In this document: piece by piece, positions 55,927 through 64,000 of the stretch
Numbering within the stretch: position 1 is the stretch's first letter
Layout of the letters: the number at the start of each line of letters is the position of its first letter
DNA from: Parastagonospora avenae f. sp. tritici 18332-5
Taxonomy: Eukaryota; Ascomycota; Dothideomycetes; Pleosporales; Phaeosphaeriaceae
Direction: 5' to 3'
Assembly: GCA_022559985.1 (NCBI GenBank)
Contig: JAFJTR010000028.1
Coordinates: 248,001 to 312,000, forward strand
DNA length: 64,000 nucleotides
Notes under the pieces: generated by a model
What the model was told of the DNA's origin: nothing
The model's database searches: none
The model's input: only the letters and a program-made list of their open reading frames with translations
Made by a program: the position numbers and the translations under genes

Positions 55927-57491
55927 CTACAAATCATTGTCGTCCCATTCATCATCCACGACGGTTTCTGCGCTCTTGTAGCGCTGGTTTTGAGCAGATC
56001 CAGTCTTCTTCTTGTTGGAAGACTTCTGTCTGACGACAGGTTTCCCAACGCCCGGCATGCCTACGGTGAGAAAACCCAAGCGACCAGGAAGAACAGCCGA
56101 TGGCCCAGGTGTCGCCTCCTCTGCGTCCGCCTTGTTTGCCTTCGAGTTGCTCACCTTGACGTCTTCGCCTAGGTTCGGTGCATCCTCGATAATGACGGAG
56201 ACTTCCTCAACGGTGTCCTGGTTGACTGCGATGTCCGTGGACTGTGACACACCAGCAGTGGGCTCAATTTCGACTTCTTTTGATGCAATGTCTTCTCCAT
56301 CATATGCGGTAACGGTTTCGGTGTCAATCTCTTCGACAGCATTGTCGTTGTTCGCCATTGACTGTGTGGTAGACTCTAGGGACGTCATGTCGGTATCAGC
56401 TTGGCTCGCAGGACCACCCTCGTCGGCATCCAATGGAATCTTTTCACGGTCTTCTTGGGTGCTCGCGGACTGCGCGTGAGTCTGTAGCTCTGGAAAATTT
56501 CGTTGGGACCCCAGCTCAGGAGTCGTTGTGTGCTGCGTGCGTTGAACATCCATAGCCGCCTCCGAAGCGATTGAGTCTGGCGAGACTGGGTCTTTAGAGA
56601 CGTATTCCACTGCGCTCTGTTGCATGTCGCTAGTTGAATGAACAGCTAGCTGGTGGCTGAAGCCGTCCAGGGATGCGGGCTTCGCCGCTGTGCGCTCGCT
56701 CTTCTTCTTCGCTGCCTTGATAACAGTGTCCCTGATCGCCTCCTGGCCGTCCTGCTCCGCTCGGGCAGTGATTTTGGTGGTTTCAACGTCGAGTGGCGGA
56801 GAGGGCAGTGCACGCTGGCTTGCGCGCTTTGGTGCTTGGTGCTTTTCAGCGGTCATCTGCGCCTTCGACGGGTGTATTCGTGTCCGAATCTTTCCGTTCG
56901 CCTTGGCAGCGTCAAAGTTAAAGCCAGTGGAAACAGCTTTGCGAGCTTGCTCGTTGTTGTTGTTTGTGGTGTTGCTGAGCAGAACGCGACCTGCCAATGT
57001 GCCAGTAGTGTCGTTAGGAGAACGTGAGGTCACGCTCTGCATGGACTTTTTGTCCTTAGCCTTCTTCTTGGATGAGCGAGCAGCTGCCGCAACTGGCTGA
57101 TTTGAGTTGCTTGAACGAGCTGTCTCCGTCTGCTTCTTTGTAGCTGACTTCGTGGGTGCACCGGACACGGGGCGCTTTTTCTGATTTGGATTGGCTGAAC
57201 GGGCTGTCTCCGTCTGCTTCTTTGCAGCTGGCTTTGTGGAGGCATTGGGCGCCGGACGCTTCTTCTCGGGGCTTGCAACGACAGACTAAAACATTGTGAG
57301 CTTCAACCACGATCGCATAGATTTCAGTAGCATACCTCGCTGTTTGGCGCACTCTTACCTGTGTTGGCAGAAGCCTGTTCTTGTGTTATACACTTGTTCT
57401 TCCCCATTGACAAGGAGTTTGTGGCAAAGTCATTTAGCACGTCTCGAACAATCGCATCTGACGATGCGTCGTTGAGTACCCGCATAAACAT
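55927..57491 (-). CDS. Uncharacterised disordered Lys/Ser-rich protein
   Basis: Exons 57491-57336 and 57285-55927, split by a 50 nt GTATGC...TTTAG intron in phase 0, give 504 residues from the first in-frame ATG. A short helical N-terminus (MFMRVLNDASSDAIVRDVLN) is followed by a Lys/Ala-rich, basic region with a 28-residue tandem duplication (KKQTETARS...), then a long acidic Thr/Ser/Asp-rich region. It ends in a basic patch (QKSSNKKKTGSAQNQRYKSA) and an acidic tail DDEWDDNDL. It looks nuclear and disordered. The same frame continues upstream without interruption except for a single TAG at 57518-57516 that separates it from the frame at 57516-57845. The two may be one gene (see findings). Confidence 0.65.
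57085..57258 (-). repeat. 84-bp tandem duplication within the coding region
   Basis: The codons for KKQTETARS recur exactly 84 nt apart, with flanking Ala/Lys codons diverged, giving a 28-residue internal repeat. Confidence 0.8.
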
Positions 57492-57515
57492 CTCTTCGAG
57501 AGTTGCGTCCACAGG

Positions 57516-57845
57516 CTATGTCACCACCTTCTTTCGAAAAGCTTGCAAGCAGGCTTTCGATGCGGCAGATTCAAGCTTCTTCGCATCTAGTTGACGATCG
57601 ACTAGGACTTGGTGCCTGGAGAGAATTGTAGCGACATCATCCTTCGTATCAGAATCGGGTAGATTGAGGGTGGCGTCGATAACCTTTCTGAGATCCGCAT
57701 CTAATGCTTTGACTTCCTTCATAGAACGTGCAATGGCTTCGTCGCTACCCTCGCATGCATCCAGCATCATCTCGGATATCCTGGTTTGTTGAGTTACAGT
57801 AGCTGTACGGTCAGCCTTTGGGGCTGAGGGTTTTGGTGGGGACAT
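57516..57845 (-). CDS. Small helical protein; ends at an in-frame TAG
   Basis: 109 residues from the ATG at 57845 to TAG 57518-57516. The product is helical (RISEMMLDACEGSDEAIARS; EVKALDADLRKVIDATLNLP; LDAKKLESAASKACLQAFRK). Immediately after the stop the same frame resumes with PVDATLEEMFMRVLND and joins by a phase-0 intron to the long gene at 55927-57285. No well-formed intron removes the TAG: a candidate donor GTGACA at 57524 with acceptor at 57375 would keep the frame but is a poor match. It is either the N-terminal part of one gene broken by a nonsense codon, a readthrough gene, or a separate short gene 24 nt upstream of the next ATG. Confidence 0.55.
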   Translation of the reverse strand: MSPPKPSAPKADRTATVTQQTRISEMMLDACEGSDEAIARSMKEVKALDADLRKVIDATLNLPDSDTKDDVATILSRHQVLVDRQLDAKKLESAASKACLQAFRKKVVT

Positions 57846-58387
57846 TGTGGTCCTGGGTTCCGACGTATTGCAAAAGACCCTGTGACTGATTGCTACTGTA
57901 TCTGGGGTGGTAGTGTGCGACCAAAGAATCCTGGTGTCTAGGCAGTTGACAGGTGTGTCCGCGGGTTGAGGTCGGGGTAGAATGACAGAAAATGGAGTGG
58001 GCGAACTATGTTTGAGGAACAAGGGAGACAAAAGTTTATGTAACTAGAATGGCTGCTCCAACCGGGACAAAGTGGGGCACTGCTAGGCTGGACCGGGGGC
58101 GAAGTGCTGTGAAAGTGAAAACAAATTTGGTCGGCAAAGAGGGTCACACTGGATGACGTACGAGGTCACGGAACGAAGAGAAGGGTTCTGGAAGGGAAAA
58201 GTTCTTTACTTAATAATGTCTTATTTCCTGGTTGACTCTATGTAGAGCTAGGTGCAAAGCAATCCAGGTACGATGGTATCAAAGTTTATAGAGATGGGAC
58301 GCAAACTAAAGAACACTCTTCAGGTCATTGCTGGCTGGACCTCCGCCGACGCGTGGTATACACCTGGAAGACACAACAGAGTCAACT
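57846..58387. other. Intergenic
   Basis: About 540 bases upstream of the gene pair at 55927-57845 and downstream of the gene at 58388. No element recognised. Confidence 0.3.
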
Positions 58388-58912
58388 TTAGGCCTTGAAG
58401 TACGCCTGTACCCTAGGACGCTTTCGGGCGTTATCGTTGTTGTAGCTCATGTGAGTTTCGTGCGAGTACACGACCGTCTTTGGTTCAGCCTTGCGCTTCG
58501 TCCCACCACCGTCTGTGGGACCTTCAGTCACCATTCGCTTCTTGATTTGCTGGAGGGCAACCTGTTTCAACTGGTTCATGATTGCATTGTCCTTCTCTTT
58601 CGTCTCAAGTAAACTCTCCTTCCCCTGGGATACGACGCCTTTCGTCTTCGGAATCTTGGAGGCTTGCGGCTTTGGTGGAGGAAACTTGGTATTCTTTGGC
58701 TCGTCAAAAAGCCCTTCGAGGACGATTTGATCGAGCGAACGACCTAGGTCGTCTCCGTAGTTACCAAACTCATCGATGTGCTGGCCCATTGTGGCACCGT
58801 CTTTGCGACCGTACATGCGCTGCTCACGAGGTGTGTGAGCGGGTACGTGAACTATGCCAACCCTCTTTCCAGCTTTGATGTCGCCGATCATGCTCATAAC
58901 ATTGGTAGACAT
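58388..58912 (-). CDS. Uncharacterised basic protein
   Basis: Single exon, 174 residues. The N-terminal half looks conserved (IGDIKAGKRVGIVHVPAHTP, MYGRKDGATMGQHIDEFGNY). The second half is Lys/Pro-rich with a helix (AIMNQLKQVALQQIKKRM) and two basic clusters (GTKRKAEPK; ARKRPR) that resemble nuclear localisation signals. No enzymatic motif. Function unknown; nuclear location is inference. Confidence 0.65.
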   Translation of the reverse strand: MSTNVMSMIGDIKAGKRVGIVHVPAHTPREQRMYGRKDGATMGQHIDEFGNYGDDLGRSLDQIVLEGLFDEPKNTKFPPPKPQASKIPKTKGVVSQGKESLLETKEKDNAIMNQLKQVALQQIKKRMVTEGPTDGGGTKRKAEPKTVVYSHETHMSYNNDNARKRPRVQAYFKA

Positions 58913-59643
58913 GGTGAGTGATCTTATCTGGTGTTACTGATTTAAGGACTGATGTGGTGCGTTCCGCAGAAGTTTAGATAAGTAAAAAGGTTGGGTCAGG
59001 TAGTTGATGTTAGGTCTAAAGTGAGTGCCGTGTAGGTGGGGAGGGTTATCATCGGAAGCCTTTGTGCTGCTGTTGTAGCGCGAGTAGGCAACATTGTAGC
59101 GGAGCAATGACTTTCACAGCAAGGAATTCTCGTTGTTCGCATTGTGCAGCGTGCTCGTCAATGATATATGATTGGACACGGTCATTCGTCTGTGTATCAT
59201 CAGCCATCACCTGCGCCTTTTCTGTAATAAGAAACACTCGTCCTCGCAGCTGTATGCACGCGTGGACTTCGTAGAAAAGACTGGCCTTGCCGGAAGTCTA
59301 TCAGCGACAAGCACGACGACGCGAATCTATATGTTGACTGTTCGAGAGCGATTTTCGTAGTACACGACGTAGGGAAGTAGATAATGATTACATATATCTC
59401 CAAAGGCACGGTGGAAGATACTTGGTGAGGGTGAAGGAGGTTAAGACGTGGTGTGACGTCGAAATGTACTTTATATGGCAACCAATCACGCTCCGCAACC
59501 CACTTAATCGCCCGCGGGCATTAGGCCACATCTTGGTCTTGGCGATTTCCCCACAACAGACACCTCAAGAGGCGACTGCACACTCAATTGCTCCCTAAAC
59601 ACTCTCATACCCTTAAGCACACATCGTCTGCGCATACAAACAA
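58913..59643. promoter_or_regulatory. Divergent intergenic region before the FKBP gene
   Basis: About 730 bases. A minus-strand frame at 59049-59237 (ADDTQTNDRVQSYIIDEHAA) has mild coding character, but I cannot attach exons to it and do not call it. Confidence 0.3.
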
Positions 59644-60149
59644 CATGAAGGTCGCAACTATTCTCGCCCTTGTTCCGGCTGCGTTCGCCGTCATCAACAA
59701 CGAGGCAAGGTCCTATCCAGGGCTATACGACACTAGCTAACATCCTCGTAGCACCTCAAGACCGAAGTCGTCGTGCCTGTCGAGTGCAACCGCAAGACCG
59801 TTGCGGGCGACAAGATCAGCGTTCATTACCGCGGCACTCTTGAGAGCGACGGCAGCGAGTTCGATGCTTCATACAACCGCGGCCAGCCTTTGGACTTCAC
59901 TGTAGGTCAGGGCCAGGTCATTAAGGGCTGGGACCAGGGTCTTCTCGACATGTGCCCTGGCGAGAAGAGGAAGCTCACTATCCAGCCTGACTGGGCTTAC
60001 GGCTCAAGGGGAGCTGGACCGATTCCCGCCAACAGCGTCTTGAGTACGTAGAACAGTTTCGCAACGTGTACGTCATCGATAGCTAACGCACAACAGTCTT
60101 CGAGACCGAGCTGGTCTCCATAGCCGGTGTCAGTAAGGACGAACTATAG
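59644..60149 (+). CDS. FPR2: ER FKBP-type peptidyl-prolyl isomerase, KDEL-ending
   Basis: Three exons, 59644-59703, 59752-60043 and 60097-60149, encode 134 residues. The first intron (48 nt) starts GC rather than GT (GAG|GCAAGG) with a CTAAC branch site and TAG acceptor. Only this junction keeps phase 0 into HLKTEVVVPVEC. Residues 1-17 are a signal peptide. The FKBP fold follows: GDKISVHYRGTLESDGSEFD, GQGQVIKGWDQGLLDMCPGE, WAYGSRGAGPIPANSVLIFE, with the Tyr, Asp, Val-Ile, Trp, Tyr and Phe of the FK506/proline pocket. The C-terminus is KDEL, an ER retention signal. It matches FKBP2/yeast Fpr2, which assists folding in the ER lumen. Confidence 0.95.
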
Positions 60150-60719
60150 ATGCGCACATGAAGGAGTTGCACCACGGGACTATCATCTTGCCTGCCCAAA
60201 TAGACGATTTACTCGAACAATAAAAGGTGGCCAACACCACATGAATGACATAAACGCACGGGAATTCGAGTCAATTCGAGGTGAATGTTGCGGGGTGTAC
60301 TGTGTCCTGATTCTCCGTCAAGCTTTTGAAGGGGTGGTGGCCAATCATAACTTCCGTCACCACATTGTGCACGTGGAAATAACGAGGTGCCCTTTGCCGC
60401 GCTGATTCTTTATTCACCGTTCATTGTCCTGTTGTTGGTCGCTATTTGCAGGGCAAATGTCTCGTATTTGAGCAGTCCCATTGGGCTCTACTCCACTTTT
60501 CACTTTCACTTTCACTTCTTGAACTCCGCACTTGCTTTACAACCTAGCGGCCCTGTTTCCTCTTGTCAGTCCTTCTAACTCTATCCAAAATTTGCTGAAC
60601 CCCCATCGCAAATTTAGTCAACCTCAACCGCTCAACTTAGACTTCACTCCGAAGTCACGAGTAAGCACCATCCCTCATTTTCCACCTACGTACTCTGCCT
60701 CAACCCTCTTCCGATCACC
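60150..60719. promoter_or_regulatory. Intergenic, FKBP to coiled-coil gene
   Basis: About 570 bases on the same strand; the right ~200 bases are a CT/CA-rich leader. Nothing else seen. Confidence 0.3.
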
Positions 60720-62461
60720 ATGGCCTTTGCGAATTTACTTTCCAATGCCAAGCCAGGCGAAGGCGACAAAGCAAAACCTTCGCCCGCAGCAGTGCCAGCA
60801 AAGCCAGCTCGTGTCAAGAAAATCAATACTACTCAGGGCACTACATCGAAGGCTGCCACTGCATTCAAGATGGACATACCTTTGCCTACAGGTTCCTTCA
60901 AGTCGGTCACCGGTCCTACCATCCAGCCAGACGATAAGCCGTCCGAGGCTAGTTCTTCCACTACCCAGCCAGCCACGCCCATAGAAGTCGCATCGCCCAT
61001 TCAAGAGCCCGACGCCCATTTGGAGTCCATTTCCCTTATATCACCGAAAGATGTGACCTCGGTCATATCGTCCCCTATCTCTCGTTCCGAGACGCCCGCA
61101 AAAGCTGCATCCACGAAGAGTGGCCCCATCGCGAAGGAGACCATCATCAAGACAGAGTCGACAACGTACATCAAGCAAATCACTACCGCAGAGAATGATA
61201 CTACTAGTGCGAATGCCAGCAACTCAGCGAAGGAGGTATCTACAATCTCGAAAGACATCACGCCTGTGAAAAGCCCTACACACGCGACACAGGGCGCGAC
61301 ACTAGGCAGAAATGCTGCAGCAGCAAATACTGGAAAGCTGCATAGTTCGGCGTCTGAACAGCGCATGTCACTTGCACGCCTCAAAGCCGACGCTATGGCG
61401 ACTATCAAGGACCGCCTCATGACAGTCAGTAGTGACTACGACAAATTTTTCCATATCATTAGCACCACAAAGGGTAAGAAGGTCAAGGAGGCCGTCGAAG
61501 ATGCTCTTCGAGAAGCCATGAAAACCCTAGCAGCACAGCGAGATGCCCTGTTGAAGGACCTCAACAAGCTTGAGTCGTTCGGGGAGGGCTTTGACCTTGC
61601 CCAGATCAAGCGCATCGACGCACAGGTAAATTGAACTCGTCCAAGTTCATGATCTTTTACTGATATCGCTTAGGTTCTTGTTGCACTTTCACACTGGAGT
61701 GATGCCACCGTTAATCGGTCCCGATTCAACACTGTCCCGGCACAAGCTGTCGAGCCAGTTGCTGCGCCTTTGGAGAAACCTGCTTCAAGAGTCGTGTCTA
61801 AGAATAAGCCGTTCCATGCTGATGAGAAGATCAAGAGGTCTTCTCCTCCGAAAAGACGGAGGTGCAGCAGGTAAGCCAGGCCACAGCTGCCACTCCAAAG
61901 CAGGATGTTCTTCCTCCGCCTTCCCCGACCGACAAACCCGCTCTCAAGCCAGCAAGGAAATCCAGTGCCATGGTACCATAGAAGCGAGCTGGAGTGAAAA
62001 CCTCAGATACGCGTCCGACACAGCGCGTCTCACTCAGTCGTGAACAAGCCAAGAAGAAGACCATGATACTTGATATGGAAGAGGTTGTCAACGCGCAGGC
62101 GATTCGTACAGTGGCCGAGGGGAAGCGAACTGTGAAGAAAGATCATTGGGGCTTCGTAAGTTCAAAGCCCAAGGGCCGCCTCTCGTCGGATGATGATGGT
62201 CGTCTCAAAATTCGCAAGAATGCTCCGATTGTGGTGGGCGAGAAGCGCAAGCGAGGAGATGTAATGGAGGGCCCGGATAAACGCTCCGCAATTGAGGGTC
62301 GTAACTTCAAGTCTCTGAGGGTAAGTTATCTCATGAGTGTAAACTTCTCAAGGATCTTGCTGACATCTAGACAGGCTCGTTGCACACCGTCAACGTCAGA
62401 GGCGAAGGAAATCGACACCGAGCCTGCCCCTTCATCCGCTATGCTCTCTTTGATCGTCTAA
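60720..62461 (+). CDS. Uncharacterised protein with coiled coil, 4 exons
   Basis: Proposed exons 60720-61625, 61674-61870, 62038-62320 and 62375-62461 give 490 residues. The N-terminal 220 residues are Ser/Thr/Pro/Lys-rich and disordered. A helical region follows (RLKADAMATIKDRLMTVSSD, EAVEDALREAMKTLAAQRDA). Then come basic clusters (IKRSSPPKRRR; GEKRKRGD) that look like nuclear signals. The third intron (61871-62037, 167 nt) is the uncertain part. Its donor GTAAGC is good, but two acceptors compete: CATAG at 61980 and CTCAG at 62037. Only the second keeps the frame of exon 2. Inside the intron a neighbouring frame is open to a TAG, which could be an old exon or chance. Family not recognised. 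Confidence 0.65.
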
Positions 62462-63133
62462 GTCATGCATAGATGTCACCTTGAAGGGACATAACTCCCA
62501 TTCATGGCGACTAGACTTTCTTCCATTCTTTGAGGACGCAAATGGCATACAGTCATGTCTGGTGCGGGACCCTTCTGTCGCAGGTCATTCCGTCGCGAGA
62601 GACTATTATTGACCAAGACAGGCTAGATAGCTCGATCGGTAATTTCAATACGAGTACGCGATAGTCGCTGCCTATCAAATCTTCGTGCTGCCCTGTCGGG
62701 CTCCCAGATCTCCCCGCAGACGCCAAGGTCACACGGCGTCCCGGGTAAGGAGTACTACGCGAATATCTTCATATCTAGTTTGATAGGCCGTGCAAGCACG
62801 ATAACATGTAATCGTGTCAACAATGACCTGTGTTATTGTCTGTAGTTAGCCACAACAATGTCGTATCTTTTACTAGTACTTATAGATGTGATGTCAAGCG
62901 TATTGTCTCTGCTTGATTCTTTGATTTGTTCATTTGGGATTAGAGAAAGCCTGTGTGATTGGGAGGTCGGTATCACCCAATGCACAGTGTCACTTCGGAT
63001 CGAAACAAGGTCCCGTGGTATGCAACGACATCCCTTGCGCACTCAGTGAATAAGTTACATCAAGAACTCGTAGGATACCTGACATGACTTCTGCCTTGTA
63101 CCGCTCTTGTCACAGTCTCAGCTCGGAATCTTC
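62462..63133. promoter_or_regulatory. Intergenic before the chitin-binding gene
   Basis: About 670 bases. No RNA gene, repeat or coding pattern recognised. Confidence 0.3.
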
Positions 63134-64000
63134 ATGATGGTTACCACTTTTTTTTCATTATCTTGAGCGCATTGCTAGGCACAGTGAGTGCTCAACAACC
63201 TTCTGTCACGGCTTCCACCTCCAAGCCGAAATCAACGAACTTCCAGTGCGGCCCCAACCATGGCGATATGACATGTGAAGGAATCACTGTGGACGAAGTG
63301 ACTTGCTGTTCTGAATATAGGTATGTTCGGACATTGACGATGTGCTCTAGCACTGCTGACTTCCTACTTCTTTTTAGATGGCGTGGACAAAGTATTGAAT
63401 ATTGTGGGACTAACCAATGCCAACCTGGATACGGTGGATGTGATAATGCCGCCCCTCCAGACTGTCCTGGTCCAGGGGTCGAATATCAATATGTTGGTCT
63501 TGACGCGTCGACGCGCACGGTCACGTCGCTTTTGATAACCACTTCTATTTCGACTTCCATTTTAACAACTACTTCAACGGCTTCTCCGATATCTGCTGCC
63601 AATGCCACGACGGTAACAGTCGCCGCTCAGTCAGTTTACCGTTACATCAACACTGACACCAGCCACTGTTACCCTCGCCGGCTCATCAGCACAAGCGGCG
63701 CCAACTGTCACTGTCGCAGTGACAACATTGTCCCCCCCTGCCATTACGGTCGCCATTACAAGTATTTTGACTCCTTCAGCCTCGCCGAGCACAGTGACGC
63801 AATCCGTTACAGGTGAGCATTTCTCCTGAATTTATGCTCTCTCCACCAAAAGCCCAAGTACCTCCGCATCGAAGACTCACTGACCATGTTCCCAGCAAAC
63901 GTAACAACGACTTCTACTCTCAGCGCGGTCGCTACAATTACACCTGGGGCAGTTACGTCCACTATGACTCTTGCGCTAATTACTTCTACAATAACGACGA
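63134..64000 (+). CDS. Secreted chitin-binding Ser/Thr-rich protein, frameshifted, 3' truncated
   Basis: Proposed exons are 63134-63320, 63378-63812 and 63896 to the window edge. A hydrophobic signal region (FFFIILSALLGTVSA) precedes a Cys-rich module (CGPNHGDMTC...CCSEYRWRGQSIEYCGTNQCQPGYGGC), which matches a type 1 chitin-binding (CBM18) fold. It is split by a 57 nt intron. A long Thr/Ser/Val-rich mucin-like region then runs off the right end. Two breaks are visible. The ATGATG at 63134 is out of frame with the signal region across a T8 run. The Thr/Val-rich frame also shifts between about 63615 and 63650. This is either a decaying gene or sequence indels. The family resembles fungal wall or effector-like chitin-binding proteins. 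Confidence 0.6.

Noticed and set aside
59049..59237. Small minus-strand frame near the FKBP promoter
   Set aside because: Some coding look, but its only ATG context and missing upstream exons do not support a gene call.
1..64000. CRISPR arrays, rRNA genes, transposon ends, bacterial-type operons or ribosome binding sites
   Set aside because: None seen. The window is eukaryotic nuclear DNA with intron-bearing genes; short direct repeats found are coding or simple slippage.

Overview
This 64 kb window is nuclear DNA of a filamentous ascomycete (Pezizomycotina; gene content and intron style fit a Dothideomycete, but the class is an inference). The evidence is dense, compact genes on both strands and many short GT-AG introns, mostly 44-80 nt, with CTRAY-like branch sites. 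Typical fungal families are present: two Zn2Cys6 regulators, a GPI-anchored class III chitinase, a DHA1 MFS exporter and a STRIPAK FHA protein. I rebuilt about 25 protein genes by joining exons by eye. Exon coordinates are given in the evidence text; none was checked by alignment or RNA.

Layout. 0-10 kb: end of a glycine-rich protein, a TUM1-type sulfurtransferase (-), APC11 (+), an unknown acidic protein (+), a tRNA-Ser(AGA) (+), a flavin-reductase-like protein (-), an SDR (+) and a PIF1-family helicase (-). 10-18.5 kb: a seven-exon DEAD-box helicase (-), then a 5.3 kb stretch with no convincing gene. 18.5-27.5 kb: GH18 chitinase with CBM18 (+), Zn2Cys6 factor (+), a secreted or membrane protein (-). 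27.5-34 kb: a gene-poor stretch, then an MFS exporter (+) and an SDR (+). 34-45 kb: SPT5 (-), a quinone-oxidoreductase-like MDR (-), an eight-exon Zn2Cys6 factor (-), the lipoyl pathway enzyme LIP2 (-) and RNase P/MRP subunit POP7 (+). 45-56 kb: SLMAP/PRO45-type STRIPAK protein (-), MGR2/ROMO1 (+, five small exons), a small protein ending in a CaaX box (+), an F-box protein (+) and three unknown proteins. 56-64 kb: a pair of unknown reading frames separated by one in-frame TAG (-), a small unknown (-), an ER FKBP ending in KDEL (+), an unknown coiled-coil protein (+), and the start of a chitin-binding, Ser/Thr-rich protein that appears frameshifted and runs off the right edge.

Most genes are unrelated housekeeping genes (cell cycle, transcription elongation, RNA processing, mitochondrial import, lipoylation). 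Possible functional neighbours are the chitinase beside a regulator, the MFS exporter beside an SDR, and the MDR oxidoreductase beside a regulator; these pairings are inference only.

The most unusual observation is the tRNA-Ser gene at 4358-4487. Its cloverleaf is complete only if a 49 nt insert inside the D arm is removed. That insert has a textbook fungal spliceosomal intron structure (GTAAGT, ACTAAC, CAG) and splits the A box. An mRNA-type intron in a nuclear tRNA, outside the canonical 37/38 position, would be a new arrangement as far as I know.
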